Source of the DNA: CAG-390 sp045633005
GTDB lineage: Bacteria > Bacillota > Clostridia > Oscillospirales > CAG-272
Assembly: GCA_045633005.1 (NCBI GenBank)
Contig: JAZQXT010000047.1
Coordinates: forward strand, 35,533 to 99,532
Reading direction: 5' to 3'
DNA length: 64,000 bases
How positions within the stretch are numbered: the stretch's first letter is position 1; the number at the start of each line of letters is the position of its first letter. Positions 17,750 to 25,312 of the stretch are shown here, in pieces. The notes under the pieces were generated by a model. That model made no database searches. It was not told the DNA's origin and was given only the letters and a program-made list of their open reading frames with translations. The position numbers and the translations under genes were made by a program.

Positions 17750-17763
17750 AGAACATTTGTTCT
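17750..17763. promoter_or_regulatory. LexA/DinR-type operator
   Basis: AGAACAAATGTTCT (minus strand) matches the Firmicute SOS box CGAAC-N4-GTTYC at 12 of 14 positions. It starts 2 bp past the -10, over the expected +1 of the HTH gene. Confidence 0.6.
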
Positions 17764-17765
17764 AT

Positions 17766-17794
17766 ATTATAGCATAAAAAAAGAAGCTTGTCAA
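17766..17794 (-). promoter_or_regulatory. Consensus promoter of the HTH gene
   Basis: Minus strand: TTGACA (17789-17794), 17 bp spacer, TATAAT (17766-17771). Such a strong promoter normally needs a repressor, in line with the operator next to it. Confidence 0.85.
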
Positions 17795-17877
17795 TATAAA
17801 AAGTAAAAACAAAAATCAAGCAAAGAAAAAACACGATCCACCTCCCTCTCCCCGCGCTCTCCCCATAAATCAACGTT

Positions 17878-17902
17878 GCCCCCGACCGAAACGGTCGGGG
17901 GC
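17878..17902. repeat. 3' hairpin shared by both surface-protein genes (copy 1)
   Basis: GCCCCCGACC-GAAA-CGGTCGGGGGC-type hairpin just after the stop of the 17911-20055 gene. It lacks a U tract. An almost identical hairpin follows the second gene at 20104-20126. Confidence 0.7.
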
Positions 17903-17910
17903 GAAATTGA

Positions 17911-20055
17911 TTATTGATTTTGTTCGGGTTCTGCGGGTTTAGCGCTGATGTGGGTAAGGTATCCGGGCTTGCCGTCCTTACCGTCAACTATAGCATATTC
18001 TTTATCGGTTTTGGTGGAATCAAATGTCGTATTGTTGCCACCCACCAAGCTATTGCATCTGGCAAACATTTCTCTGGACGAATTTTCGTAATTTGTTCCA
18101 ATGTTGGTTTCTGGGATATTCGACATATCCCAATTATCGCCTACATAGATCTTGGTCAATTTACAAGGGCGAGTTGTTACGTTAGTATCCTGCGCAAACA
18201 TCCTTAGCGCCAGCAACACGTTTCTCGTATCAAACGACGAAAGATCCAATTCTTTCAGGCTGGAGCATCTGTAAAACATTTCATACATAGTGTTGACATT
18301 GCTCGTATCCCAAGTGTTCAGACCTATGATCTCCTCAAGCAAACCGCAGTTTTCAAACACCTGCGCCATATTAACTACCTTTTGGGTGTTAAAGCTGGAA
18401 AGGTCGATTGTTTTAAGAACAGTACAATCATTAAACATACCGTCAATGTTCTCAAGGCTCGCGGTGTTCCAACCGTCAAAATTTATTTTTTCTAACCTGT
18501 AACAATCGGCAAACATATGGTACATAGTAGTAACCTTGTCTACCTCAAGTCCGCTAAGATCCAGTTCTTTCAGATAACCGCATCCGTAGAACATAGACTG
18601 CATATTGGTAAGGCTGAGAGTTTCCCAATTGCTAACGTTAATAGATAGCAAGCCTTGGTCGCCTTTGTTGGCTTTTGCAGCAGAAATAAAGCTTTGAAAA
18701 GTGGTGACCTTACGAACATCCCAATTGTCAACTGCCAACGTGGTAAGTCCCCTGCATATGCTGAACGTTCGTTCCATGTCCGTTACGTTTCCAACGTTCC
18801 AAGAACCAACAGCAAGCTCTGTAAGACTACAGCAATTATAAAACGTACGGTTCATAGTATTAACGTTACTAACGTCCCATTCCGATACATCCAGATCAAC
18901 GAGCGCTGAACAGTTATTGAACATACTCGCCATCGTTTCCGTGCGGCTCAACTTCAAATTAGTTGTACCAACCTTTTTCAAAGCAGTCATATTCATAAAC
19001 AGCTCGTTGCTGTTCTTAGGCGTATATATCGCACTGTCAGCAAGGACGTAGATATCGTAGTTTGCGGCGTTGTCGGCATTGGGAAGATAGTAAGTATAAA
19101 CTACCGCATCCTGCTCGACGCTCGTGAGAGTGCCCGCGTAGCCTTCGACCTTGTCAGCGTAGTCTTTGTTAAAACCAAACGTTATGTTTGCCACCTTGTC
19201 GGTGATAAGAGCATCGGCATTTCCATTAAGATTATGAAGCGCAGTTTTCAAGTCAATACCAACCACAAGCGTGAGGTTTGCGAAGGGGAAATCACTACCA
19301 AATCCCTCATCAAGCGCAGTTTCGGGATCTTTAAAGCCCGTGGACTGGATAGCCTGAGTCCTTACAAGAACCTTATAATCGTTTCCAAAAGCATCTACCT
19401 CTTCGTTGGTAGCGTAGGAATCAAGCGCGATCTGCGAAAGGCTTATTTCCGTAACAGCTTCAGGCACTAACTCTATCTGATAGGTAGCCTTTGCGATAAA
19501 ATACGTTTCGCCGTTGATTTCGGCAAGGCGCGGCTCCCACTCCCATTTCCACTGTTTTTCATCGTCATTCAGATTTATGTGTATCTTATCTTGGAACTCG
19601 TTAAAATCCGTATAGCTTCCCGCCTCAAACGCGAAGAAAACTCGGACGTATGCACCGTAGTCGCCGTTATTTCTTACGAAAACCATCTTATCAACTTCGT
19701 TGTTGATCTTCGCAGGGTCCCAAATGGGAGAGGTATAACCCGCCTTGATAGCATTTCCTTCGTTATCGTGGTCCCACTTAACGTGAGCGTTATCCTGCTC
19801 GCTAAAGGAGTAGTCAAACTCGCCATTGATGACTGCGGGAATCAGGGGCTTGTAATCCTCAAAATTCTTAACTATCTTATCAGCATCCTTCTGCTCGGTA
19901 TCCACACGCTCATACTCCAGCAGCTCAATATCGACCTTGCCAACGGTCATTATGTTTTCAGCTGACGCATCATCCTTAAGATACGCGATAGTGCCGAGGA
20001 CGGATGCTACTGCAATCAGCGCAAGCGCTAAAACCCATGCTAATATTTTTTTCAT
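17911..20055 (-). CDS. Secreted surface protein: TasA/camelysin-like N-terminus plus DUF285 repeats
   Basis: A 714-residue secreted protein. The N-terminus (hydrophobic helix, then LGTIAYLKDDASAENIMTVG) has the form seen in TasA/camelysin-type fibre proteins processed by SipW. Residues 30-260 continue the TasA-like beta domain. From about 340 to 690 there are many copies of the DUF285 (bacterial surface 26-residue) repeat, with the recurring M-F-x-x-C-x-x-L and L-D-x-S-x-x-D phrases. No LPXTG motif is present. It is the second gene after the invertible promoter, 80 bp from the gene before it, and probably belongs to the same transcript. Adhesion or matrix formation is the likely role. Confidence 0.8.
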   Translation of the reverse strand: MKKILAWVLALALIAVASVLGTIAYLKDDASAENIMTVGKVDIELLEYERVDTEQKDADKIVKNFEDYKPLIPAVINGEFDYSFSEQDNAHVKWDHDNEGNAIKAGYTSPIWDPAKINNEVDKMVFVRNNGDYGAYVRVFFAFEAGSYTDFNEFQDKIHINLNDDEKQWKWEWEPRLAEINGETYFIAKATYQIELVPEAVTEISLSQIALDSYATNEEVDAFGNDYKVLVRTQAIQSTGFKDPETALDEGFGSDFPFANLTLVVGIDLKTALHNLNGNADALITDKVANITFGFNKDYADKVEGYAGTLTSVEQDAVVYTYYLPNADNAANYDIYVLADSAIYTPKNSNELFMNMTALKKVGTTNLKLSRTETMASMFNNCSALVDLDVSEWDVSNVNTMNRTFYNCCSLTELAVGSWNVGNVTDMERTFSICRGLTTLAVDNWDVRKVTTFQSFISAAKANKGDQGLLSINVSNWETLSLTNMQSMFYGCGYLKELDLSGLEVDKVTTMYHMFADCYRLEKINFDGWNTASLENIDGMFNDCTVLKTIDLSSFNTQKVVNMAQVFENCGLLEEIIGLNTWDTSNVNTMYEMFYRCSSLKELDLSSFDTRNVLLALRMFAQDTNVTTRPCKLTKIYVGDNWDMSNIPETNIGTNYENSSREMFARCNSLVGGNNTTFDSTKTDKEYAIVDGKDGKPGYLTHISAKPAEPEQNQ

Positions 20056-20103
20056 AACTTTTTCCTTTGGTTCATTTTATATTAAGCGATAAATATTTCT
20101 TCA

Positions 20104-20126
20104 CCCCCGACCGTTTCGGTCGGGGG
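20104..20126. repeat. 3' hairpin shared by both surface-protein genes (copy 2)
   Basis: CCCCCGACC-GTTT-CGGTCGGGGG hairpin, the counterpart of 17878-17902 in the same position after the stop codon. It lies in the 80-bp gap between the tandem genes and has no U tract, so readthrough is possible. Confidence 0.7.
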
Positions 20127-20135
20127 CAAAAATGA

Positions 20136-22331
20136 TTATTGATTCTGATTCTGTTCGGGGTCTGCGGTTTTAGCGCTGATGTGGGTAAAGTATCCGGGCA
20201 CGGCGGGGGTGTCGCCGATAGCGGGCACGTCGATGCGGGCGTATTCTTTATTGGTCTTTTCGGAATCAAATACCGTACCTGCGCCACCTACCAAGCTGGT
20301 GCAATTAGTAAATAAACCAGTTGAATCTCCGGGAGGGATACCCTTCCAACCGTCGCCGACGTAAACGGTCTTGAGGTTCGGGCACTTATAGAATGCATAA
20401 TTCGTAGCATGCACCTGTTCGGAGTTCATTCCGCTCAGGTTGACCTCCACCAAGTTCGTACAATTGGTAAACATATACGCCAAGGATACGGTTTTACCGG
20501 GGGCGGGATTAAAGCCGCGCAGATCAAGCTTTGTCAAGTTTACGCAGCCCGAGAACATTCCAAAAAATGCTTTAGCCGCGGATTGAGATATATCATATGC
20601 GCTTGAGGTAACCCACTTGGAGAAGTCAAGATTAGCTATTTTCATTTCATAAACATTATCTACGCCCGCATACGCATCGTATCCTGCAAGGAAACGCTCA
20701 AACGTCTCAACCTTGCGCACGTCCCAATTGCTTATATCCAAATATTCAAGTTCCAAGCAACCACCGAACATCGTTTTCATATTGGTTACGTTGCTCGTAT
20801 CCCACTTGGAAACATCCAAATTGTTAATAACGTAGTCGTTTGCGAACATTCCATACATATCGGTGACGGCGGAGGTGTTCCAGTTCGAAACGTCTACTGT
20901 CTCCAGCGCATAGCAGTTACTAAAGGTCATGCGAAGATTTTGAACGTTACTGATGTTCCACTTGCTTACGTCCAAATTATTTATCGCATTACACTTGTTG
21001 AAGGTTCTGTAAAGCAAAGTAACCTTACTAACGTCCCAGTTTGTAAGATTCAAGGTCTTAAGGCAATTGCAATCCTCAAACGTTTGCTGCAAGTTTGTTA
21101 CATTGGAAGTATCCCAATTTGTAGTATCCATAGCCTGCATACGGTAGCACCTATAGAACATACGGTACATATTGGTAGTCTTGCTTACGTCCAAGTTTTC
21201 TGTATTAACGTTGATCAGCCAATCCATAGTCGCAAAAAGGTTGCTACTGTCAGCAGGGGTATAAATAGGACCGTCGGCGAGGACGTAAAGGTCGTACATC
21301 GGTACTTCCTTTACTACGTTACCGTCCGCATCCGTTTCCGTTCTGATGTCGGGGACGTAGTAGGTCTTGACCTGCGACTCCTGATCAACGTTGGTGTGCA
21401 CGCCCTCGTAGCCATTAACGATAGAGAGATAGTCCTTGTTTTTGCCAAATGTTACGCTATCGACCGAGGAGGTTATCTTGGTTCCATTAGCATCGCCGTT
21501 CAGATAATGCAGCGCGGTATAAAGGTTTACACCTTCAATGTAAATGTTGTCAAACGGGAAATCTTCGCCAAAGCCTTCGCTCAAAGCCTCGTCGGGAGTC
21601 TTGAAGCCCGCGGACTGAATGCCCTGCGCGTTTACGAAGACCTCGTAGGTATCGCCAAATGCCGCCACCTGTTCGTTGGTTGCAGTGGAATCAAGCGCGA
21701 TCTGCGAAAGAGTTATATCGGTAAAGTCGCCGGGCAACAGCTCTTTTTTATAAGTAGCATTTGCGATGAAATACTTTCCGCCTTGGGAATTGGTGGCAAG
21801 AACCTTCTCCCATTCCCACTCCCAATCACCTGTTTCGTTCAGGTTCAGGTGGATCATTTTACGGAATTCATCAAAATCGGTGAACGCGCCCGCCTCAAAC
21901 GCAAAATAGATGCGAACGTACGCGCCGTAATCGCCCTTATTTTTAAGGAAGACCATCTTATCAACTTCGTTGTTGATCTTCGCAGGGTCCCAGATGGGCG
22001 AGGTATAGCCGTCATCGTCGTTCTGCTGCTGCCACTTAACGGCATCCTGCGTCCAATCGACGTAAGTATCGCCGGGAGTGTAATCAAAGCCTTTTTCGAT
22101 AACGGCGGGGAGCAAGGGCTTGTTATCGTGGAACTCCTGCACCTTTGCATCCGCGTCCTTAGTCTCGGTATCGATACGCTCGTACTCGAGCAGTTCGATG
22201 TCAACGTTACCGATGGTCATAACGTTAGTCTCGGAGTCCGTGTCCGTAAGGTACGCGATAGTTGCGGCAATGGAAATGAGAATGGTAAGAACCACAGCAA
22301 CAACACCAAGAAGTATCTTTCTCTTTTTCAT
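20136..22331 (-). CDS. Phase-variable secreted surface protein: TasA/camelysin-like N-terminus plus DUF285 repeats
   Basis: A 731-residue paralogue of the next gene: hydrophobic signal helix followed by IAYLTDTDSETNVMTIG, a TasA-like domain to about residue 280, then at least eight DUF285 repeats with TxxMYRMFYRC, LDVSKWNISN, LDVSKWDTSN and similar phrases. No LPXTG anchor; it ends with a short polar tail. The start is the ATG at 22331 with GAAAGGA upstream. About 50 bp upstream begins the left inverted repeat of a promoter-carrying invertible segment. In the orientation given, the promoter faces this gene (ON). The downstream paralogue arose by tandem duplication. Confidence 0.85.
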   Translation of the reverse strand: MKKRKILLGVVAVVLTILISIAATIAYLTDTDSETNVMTIGNVDIELLEYERIDTETKDADAKVQEFHDNKPLLPAVIEKGFDYTPGDTYVDWTQDAVKWQQQNDDDGYTSPIWDPAKINNEVDKMVFLKNKGDYGAYVRIYFAFEAGAFTDFDEFRKMIHLNLNETGDWEWEWEKVLATNSQGGKYFIANATYKKELLPGDFTDITLSQIALDSTATNEQVAAFGDTYEVFVNAQGIQSAGFKTPDEALSEGFGEDFPFDNIYIEGVNLYTALHYLNGDANGTKITSSVDSVTFGKNKDYLSIVNGYEGVHTNVDQESQVKTYYVPDIRTETDADGNVVKEVPMYDLYVLADGPIYTPADSSNLFATMDWLINVNTENLDVSKTTNMYRMFYRCYRMQAMDTTNWDTSNVTNLQQTFEDCNCLKTLNLTNWDVSKVTLLYRTFNKCNAINNLDVSKWNISNVQNLRMTFSNCYALETVDVSNWNTSAVTDMYGMFANDYVINNLDVSKWDTSNVTNMKTMFGGCLELEYLDISNWDVRKVETFERFLAGYDAYAGVDNVYEMKIANLDFSKWVTSSAYDISQSAAKAFFGMFSGCVNLTKLDLRGFNPAPGKTVSLAYMFTNCTNLVEVNLSGMNSEQVHATNYAFYKCPNLKTVYVGDGWKGIPPGDSTGLFTNCTSLVGGAGTVFDSEKTNKEYARIDVPAIGDTPAVPGYFTHISAKTADPEQNQNQ

Positions 22332-22381
22332 GATCTTATTCCTTTCAGAATATTTATAGCGGTTTATCCAATGCGATAAAA

Positions 22382-22403
22382 ACATAATTCGCATTATGTT
22401 GCA
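22382..22403. repeat. Left inverted repeat of the DNA switch
   Basis: A 22-bp sequence with core AACATAAT-TCGC-ATTATGTT followed by GC (the first and last bases of the 22 not shown). It is a perfect inverted copy of 22586-22607. Each repeat is itself a palindrome (arms ACATAAT/ATTATGT), as expected for a Xer/tyrosine-recombinase site. Confidence 0.85.
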
Positions 22404-22425
22404 CAGGATACACCTATACAGATAA

Positions 22426-22454
22426 ATTTTAACATGTAAATTCTAAAAAGTCAA
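22426..22454 (-). promoter_or_regulatory. Promoter inside the invertible segment (ON orientation)
   Basis: Minus strand: TTGACT (22449-22454), 17 bp spacer, TAAAAT (22426-22431). The expected transcript starts near 22419 and crosses the left repeat into the surface-protein gene. Confidence 0.8.
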
Positions 22455-22472
22455 CAGTTCTTCATAAAAAAC

Positions 22473-22527
22473 GGCACAAAAACAACACCAATGATACCGA
22501 TTTTTTCATTGGCTTTGTTTTTGCGCC
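22473..22527. terminator. Bidirectional terminator inside the invertible segment
   Basis: A 22-bp stem with three mismatches (GGCACAAAAAC... against ...GTTTTTGCGCC) with T runs on both sides. It insulates the promoter from upstream transcription in either orientation. Confidence 0.75.
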
Positions 22528-22585
22528 CTTTTTTGGCAGATATTAGTAGAGTCGTTGGCTATGTAGAAAATAATCTTTCCCTAAA

Positions 22586-22607
22586 TGCAACATAATGCGA
22601 ATTATGT
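22586..22607. repeat. Right inverted repeat of the DNA switch
   Basis: Perfect 22-bp inverted copy of 22382-22403, ending 59 bp before the stop codon of the recombinase gene. Confidence 0.85.
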
Positions 22608-22666
22608 GATATTTAATGTCGGTGTTTTTAGCATCGGCTTTTTTTATAGCGGCGCTATGCGCAAGG

Positions 22667-23506
22667 TCAAACTATCAAGCGCATATTTTCCATCTTACGC
22701 TTGTGCTCCTCGCCCGTTGTGACTATATATATCCGCGTGGTGTTGATGTTGCTGTGACCGAGAATGTCCGCGAGCTTGGCGATGTCCTTTTCGATTCCGT
22801 AAAACGTCCGCGCGAAAAGGTGGCGCAGATTATGCGGAAACACCTTAGCGGGCGAAACGTGCGCATCTGCGCACAAACGCTTCATCTCGCGCCAGATGCT
22901 GCATCGCTCCATCGGCTTCCCTGCTTTTGTTAGGAACACGCAGCCCGTCGCAATTCTGTTTCTTTTGGCATAATTTAATAGTTTTTTCTGCAATCCCCGA
23001 ACGATAAAGACCGTTCGGGTCTTATTTTTGCAGGACACCACCGTCTCGCCCTTGCGCACGGCTTCTACCGTGATAAACCGCAATTCACTAACGCGGATAC
23101 CCGTGCCGCATATCGTTTGCAGTATCAGATTTAATCTCTCGTTTCCCTTTTGCTTTGCGGCGTTGACCAAGCGAAAATATTCGTCTTTAGTCAATTCGCG
23201 CTCCTCTGAGCAGAACGCCTTTCTTTGAATTTTAAACTGCTTGATGCAAAGCTCACCCCACCCTAAAAAGCGAAAGAAAGCATTTAGTGCCGCTATCATT
23301 GAGTTTGCGCTTGACAGCTCATATTTTTCGGCAAGATATGCCTTGAACTCTATAGCAAGCGTTTTGCTGATTTCTCTTACGCTTGCAAATTCGCGGAGGA
23401 ACCGCACGTCACGAATATACTTTTGTATTGTATTTTCGCTTTTTTCCTCAAATCGAAGGTAATTTTCAAATTCTTCAACAGCTGAATCGGTAATTATTTT
23501 TTTCAC
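22667..23506 (-). CDS. Xer-type tyrosine recombinase, probable invertase of the adjacent switch
   Basis: A 279-residue tyrosine recombinase with an N-terminal SAM-like core-binding domain (1-95) and a catalytic domain. The catalytic set is complete: Arg138 in GTGIRVSEL, Lys near 160-162, His225 and Arg228 in HNLRH, His251 in GHSNINTT and Tyr260. The size is that of XerC/D or small invertases such as RecV, not of an integrative-element integrase with an arm-binding domain. GTG start at 23506 with AAGGAG upstream. Its 3' end is 60 bp from the inverted repeats, so it most likely inverts the promoter segment. A good promoter lies at 23698-23726. Confidence 0.85.
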   Translation of the reverse strand: MKKIITDSAVEEFENYLRFEEKSENTIQKYIRDVRFLREFASVREISKTLAIEFKAYLAEKYELSSANSMIAALNAFFRFLGWGELCIKQFKIQRKAFCSEERELTKDEYFRLVNAAKQKGNERLNLILQTICGTGIRVSELRFITVEAVRKGETVVSCKNKTRTVFIVRGLQKKLLNYAKRNRIATGCVFLTKAGKPMERCSIWREMKRLCADAHVSPAKVFPHNLRHLFARTFYGIEKDIAKLADILGHSNINTTRIYIVTTGEEHKRKMENMRLIV

Positions 23507-23697
23507 AACAAACTCCTTGCCTGAGGTTTAATATGATAATTTAGTATTCCCAAGTAAATAAAGAAAAACATCTGCTTAAAATTACAGATGCTAAAAAATA
23601 AACCGTATTTTCTTTAAATGTGAGTTATATTCGCCACAAGCCACGCCAACGGTCCCACTCTTTAAATAACGTATTAAAGCGCTATATATTTGCGTTT

Positions 23698-23726
23698 ATT
23701 ATATCAGTTTTTTCAAACTCCGTCAA
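23698..23726 (-). promoter_or_regulatory. Promoter of the recombinase gene
   Basis: Minus strand: TTGACG (23721-23726), 17 bp spacer, TATAAT (23698-23703). It gives a leader of about 185 nt that contains a small hairpin (CATCTG/CAGATG, about 23568-23590). Confidence 0.7.
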
Positions 23727-23757
23727 TTATTCCCCCTATCACATTTATGGAATCTTT

Positions 23758-23793
23758 AGTAGTCACCACAGGCATTTAGCTTATGGTGACTAC
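23758..23793. other. Hairpin at the edge of the duplicated fragment
   Basis: AGTAGTCACCA pairs with TGGTGACTACT around a 14-base loop. It lies immediately left of the truncated gene copy at 23798. Its role is unknown; it may be an old terminator. The rest of 23507-23757 holds only the recombinase promoter and leader. Confidence 0.4.
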
Positions 23794-23797
23794 TTCT

Positions 23798-23989
23798 TTA
23801 CCCCGCCCTTCGCGCGCGTGTTACGGTAGGAACGAACGGGCTTGAGGCTATCGTTTTCGCCATTTGCTCCATCGCGTCACAGCGGACGGCTTCCGCACGC
23901 GAGATCGGGGCGGTCGCGGTCGGCTCGAATATGCGTCTGCAATACGGCTCGTCAAAGCTTTGCATGGCGATATATTCTCTGTTGCCTAT
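23798..23989 (-). pseudogene. Truncated copy of the Xis-like gene of the mobile element
   Basis: This stretch matches 42591-42782 with only four visible mismatches and no indels. It therefore encodes just the last 64 or so residues of the protein from the 42591 gene (from IGNREYIAMQSFDEPY to the stop). The match ends abruptly at 23989. It is a relic of an earlier insertion or a rearrangement that left both copies 18.8 kb apart. Confidence 0.8.
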
Positions 23990-24016
23990 ATACCCAAACT
24001 TCGCATACGCCCATCA

Positions 24017-24553
24017 TTACTCCTCGCTCTCGCCCCCGCTCTCTTGGGTTACCGCGTCGGTTTTTGCGCTTTTTACGAGAGGAAGTGCGCGCTTTGTCCT
24101 GAACATATCGAACGCGATGACTCCCGCGCAGGCAAGAGCGAGAACAGCCGCCACGACGTGATATTTGGGATGCCCCGTTTGGAAATACGTTTTCATAGCG
24201 TCTGCGGCAACGTCGATAAACGAAACCGCCTCGTTGGCATATATCCTCGACGCCAAGACTGTGACGAAGAAATTCGTGCTCATGAGGACGATCATATAAA
24301 GCACTACGCACGCCGCCGCTGACGCAATTTTCGCCCAAATGCGGCAAAGTTTGGATTGTACGAAGACAAAAACACTCAACGCAAGAAGCGCATCACACGC
24401 GAATGAAGCGTATTCAAAATCCGCGGAAATCAACTGTTCTCCTCGGCCGCCGTGACAGATGAGCACTATAAGCAAAGCCTTTATGCAAACGGATAATGCC
24501 GCAAAAATGCTTATCGTAACGGCTTTAAATTTAAAATCAAATTTAATTTTCAT
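24017..24553 (-). CDS. Multi-pass membrane protein, unknown function
   Basis: A 178-residue protein with four hydrophobic helices (about residues 10-33, 48-68, 72-96 and 133-152) and a polar C-terminal tail ending ESGGESEE. No family was recognised. It starts 14 bp after the end of the P-loop kinase gene, on the same strand, so they may be co-transcribed. The gene ends just beside the truncated Xis-like copy. Confidence 0.65.
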   Translation of the reverse strand: MKIKFDFKFKAVTISIFAALSVCIKALLIVLICHGGRGEQLISADFEYASFACDALLALSVFVFVQSKLCRIWAKIASAAACVVLYMIVLMSTNFFVTVLASRIYANEAVSFIDVAADAMKTYFQTGHPKYHVVAAVLALACAGVIAFDMFRTKRALPLVKSAKTDAVTQESGGESEE

Positions 24554-24566
24554 GTTTTCTCCTTAT

Positions 24567-25160
24567 TCATAAATTAGAATGAATATTAAAAACGTCTTTG
24601 CCCAGTATTTCGTTGATTCTTTGGGATACATACTTCATCTTTTCCTCAATCACAGAGAATGTGGGGATTTCAATAAATCTTGGATGTTTTTTCCATACCA
24701 GTTTGGTTTTTTCTGCAAGAATAATCGCCTCATCTGAATCTTCAAGTCTTTGTATATCTCCGTTTTCTTTTGAAAAAAATTCAGGGCTGGTTTTTAAAAA
24801 AATAACAGCTTCGTAATGAGTGATCGTGGCTAGTGTTAAATGCTCATCGAACATTTCAAGCTCGGTTGCTGAAAGATAGGCAAACACATCGTGTTTTCCA
24901 CGGTCGCATATCACAACCTCGACATCTTCGTCTGCGCAGGCTTCTGCCTCCGCATCTAGTTGAAGGCGATAAATCATTTTTTGGAAGTGCACTCGATCAT
25001 TTTTCGCGTCAGGGTGCGCTTTTAAAATAAATGAAGCCGCTTCATCGATGAAGCGAATTTTTCCCGCGAACTCAGGAGAAACGTTATTTTGTAGAAAGCG
25101 AAGCGTCTGCGTTTTGCCAGAACACGGCCCGCCGGCGATAACTATTATTTTAGCAGACAT
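24567..25160 (-). CDS. P-loop ATPase/kinase of the AAA_28 (NadR-like) type
   Basis: A 197-residue P-loop protein: Walker A GGPCSGKT (residues 10-17), FIDEAASFIL and the Walker B-like segment VEVVICDRGKHD (about 80-91), followed by a Gln-Arg-Leu-Glu region (about 140). This arrangement is typical of NadR-like/AAA_28 proteins, small kinase-like ATPases that often act on nucleosides or phosphoinositide-like substrates. The substrate is unknown. It may share a transcript with the membrane protein that follows. Confidence 0.75.
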   Translation of the reverse strand: MSAKIIVIAGGPCSGKTQTLRFLQNNVSPEFAGKIRFIDEAASFILKAHPDAKNDRVHFQKMIYRLQLDAEAEACADEDVEVVICDRGKHDVFAYLSATELEMFDEHLTLATITHYEAVIFLKTSPEFFSKENGDIQRLEDSDEAIILAEKTKLVWKKHPRFIEIPTFSVIEEKMKYVSQRINEILGKDVFNIHSNL

Positions 25161-25189
25161 GATTTCAACCTCATTAGTTTTCTTAGTCG

Positions 25190-25217
25190 CAGGAGCTTAC
25201 AAGTAAGCCCCTGCGGT
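25190..25217. other. Hairpin in the gap between the P-loop and CHAP genes
   Basis: CGCAGGAGCTTA pairs with TAAGCCCCTGCG with one wobble. It lies between the CHAP gene stop and the P-loop gene start; no U tract on the minus strand. Confidence 0.4.
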
Positions 25218-25312
25218 CTTTTATTAAGACAACTCCGAACTTATAGATGTTTTCATATACAGAAATTCACCAAGCCATTATTGCATTAATAAAGAAAATT
25301 ACTGTATGATAA

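Larger units (their letters stand above)
22404..22585. other. Invertible promoter segment (phase-variation switch)
   Basis: 182 bp between perfect 22-bp inverted repeats. It contains one good promoter on the minus strand (22426-22454), facing the surface-protein genes, and behind it a strong hairpin terminator (22473-22527) that would stop transcription arriving from the recombinase side. Inversion would turn the promoter away from the surface genes and leave them silent. The layout matches known invertons of Clostridia and Bacteroides; inversion itself is inferred. Confidence 0.8.

Noticed and set aside
17911..22331. LPXTG sorting signal on the DUF285 proteins
   Set aside because: Neither C-terminus has an LPXTG motif, hydrophobic helix or basic tail; they end in short polar tails, so sortase anchoring is unlikely.
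20940..22379. 479-codon plus-strand open frame opposite the surface-protein gene
   Set aside because: It is antisense to the repeat-rich DUF285 gene and carries no recognisable protein pattern.
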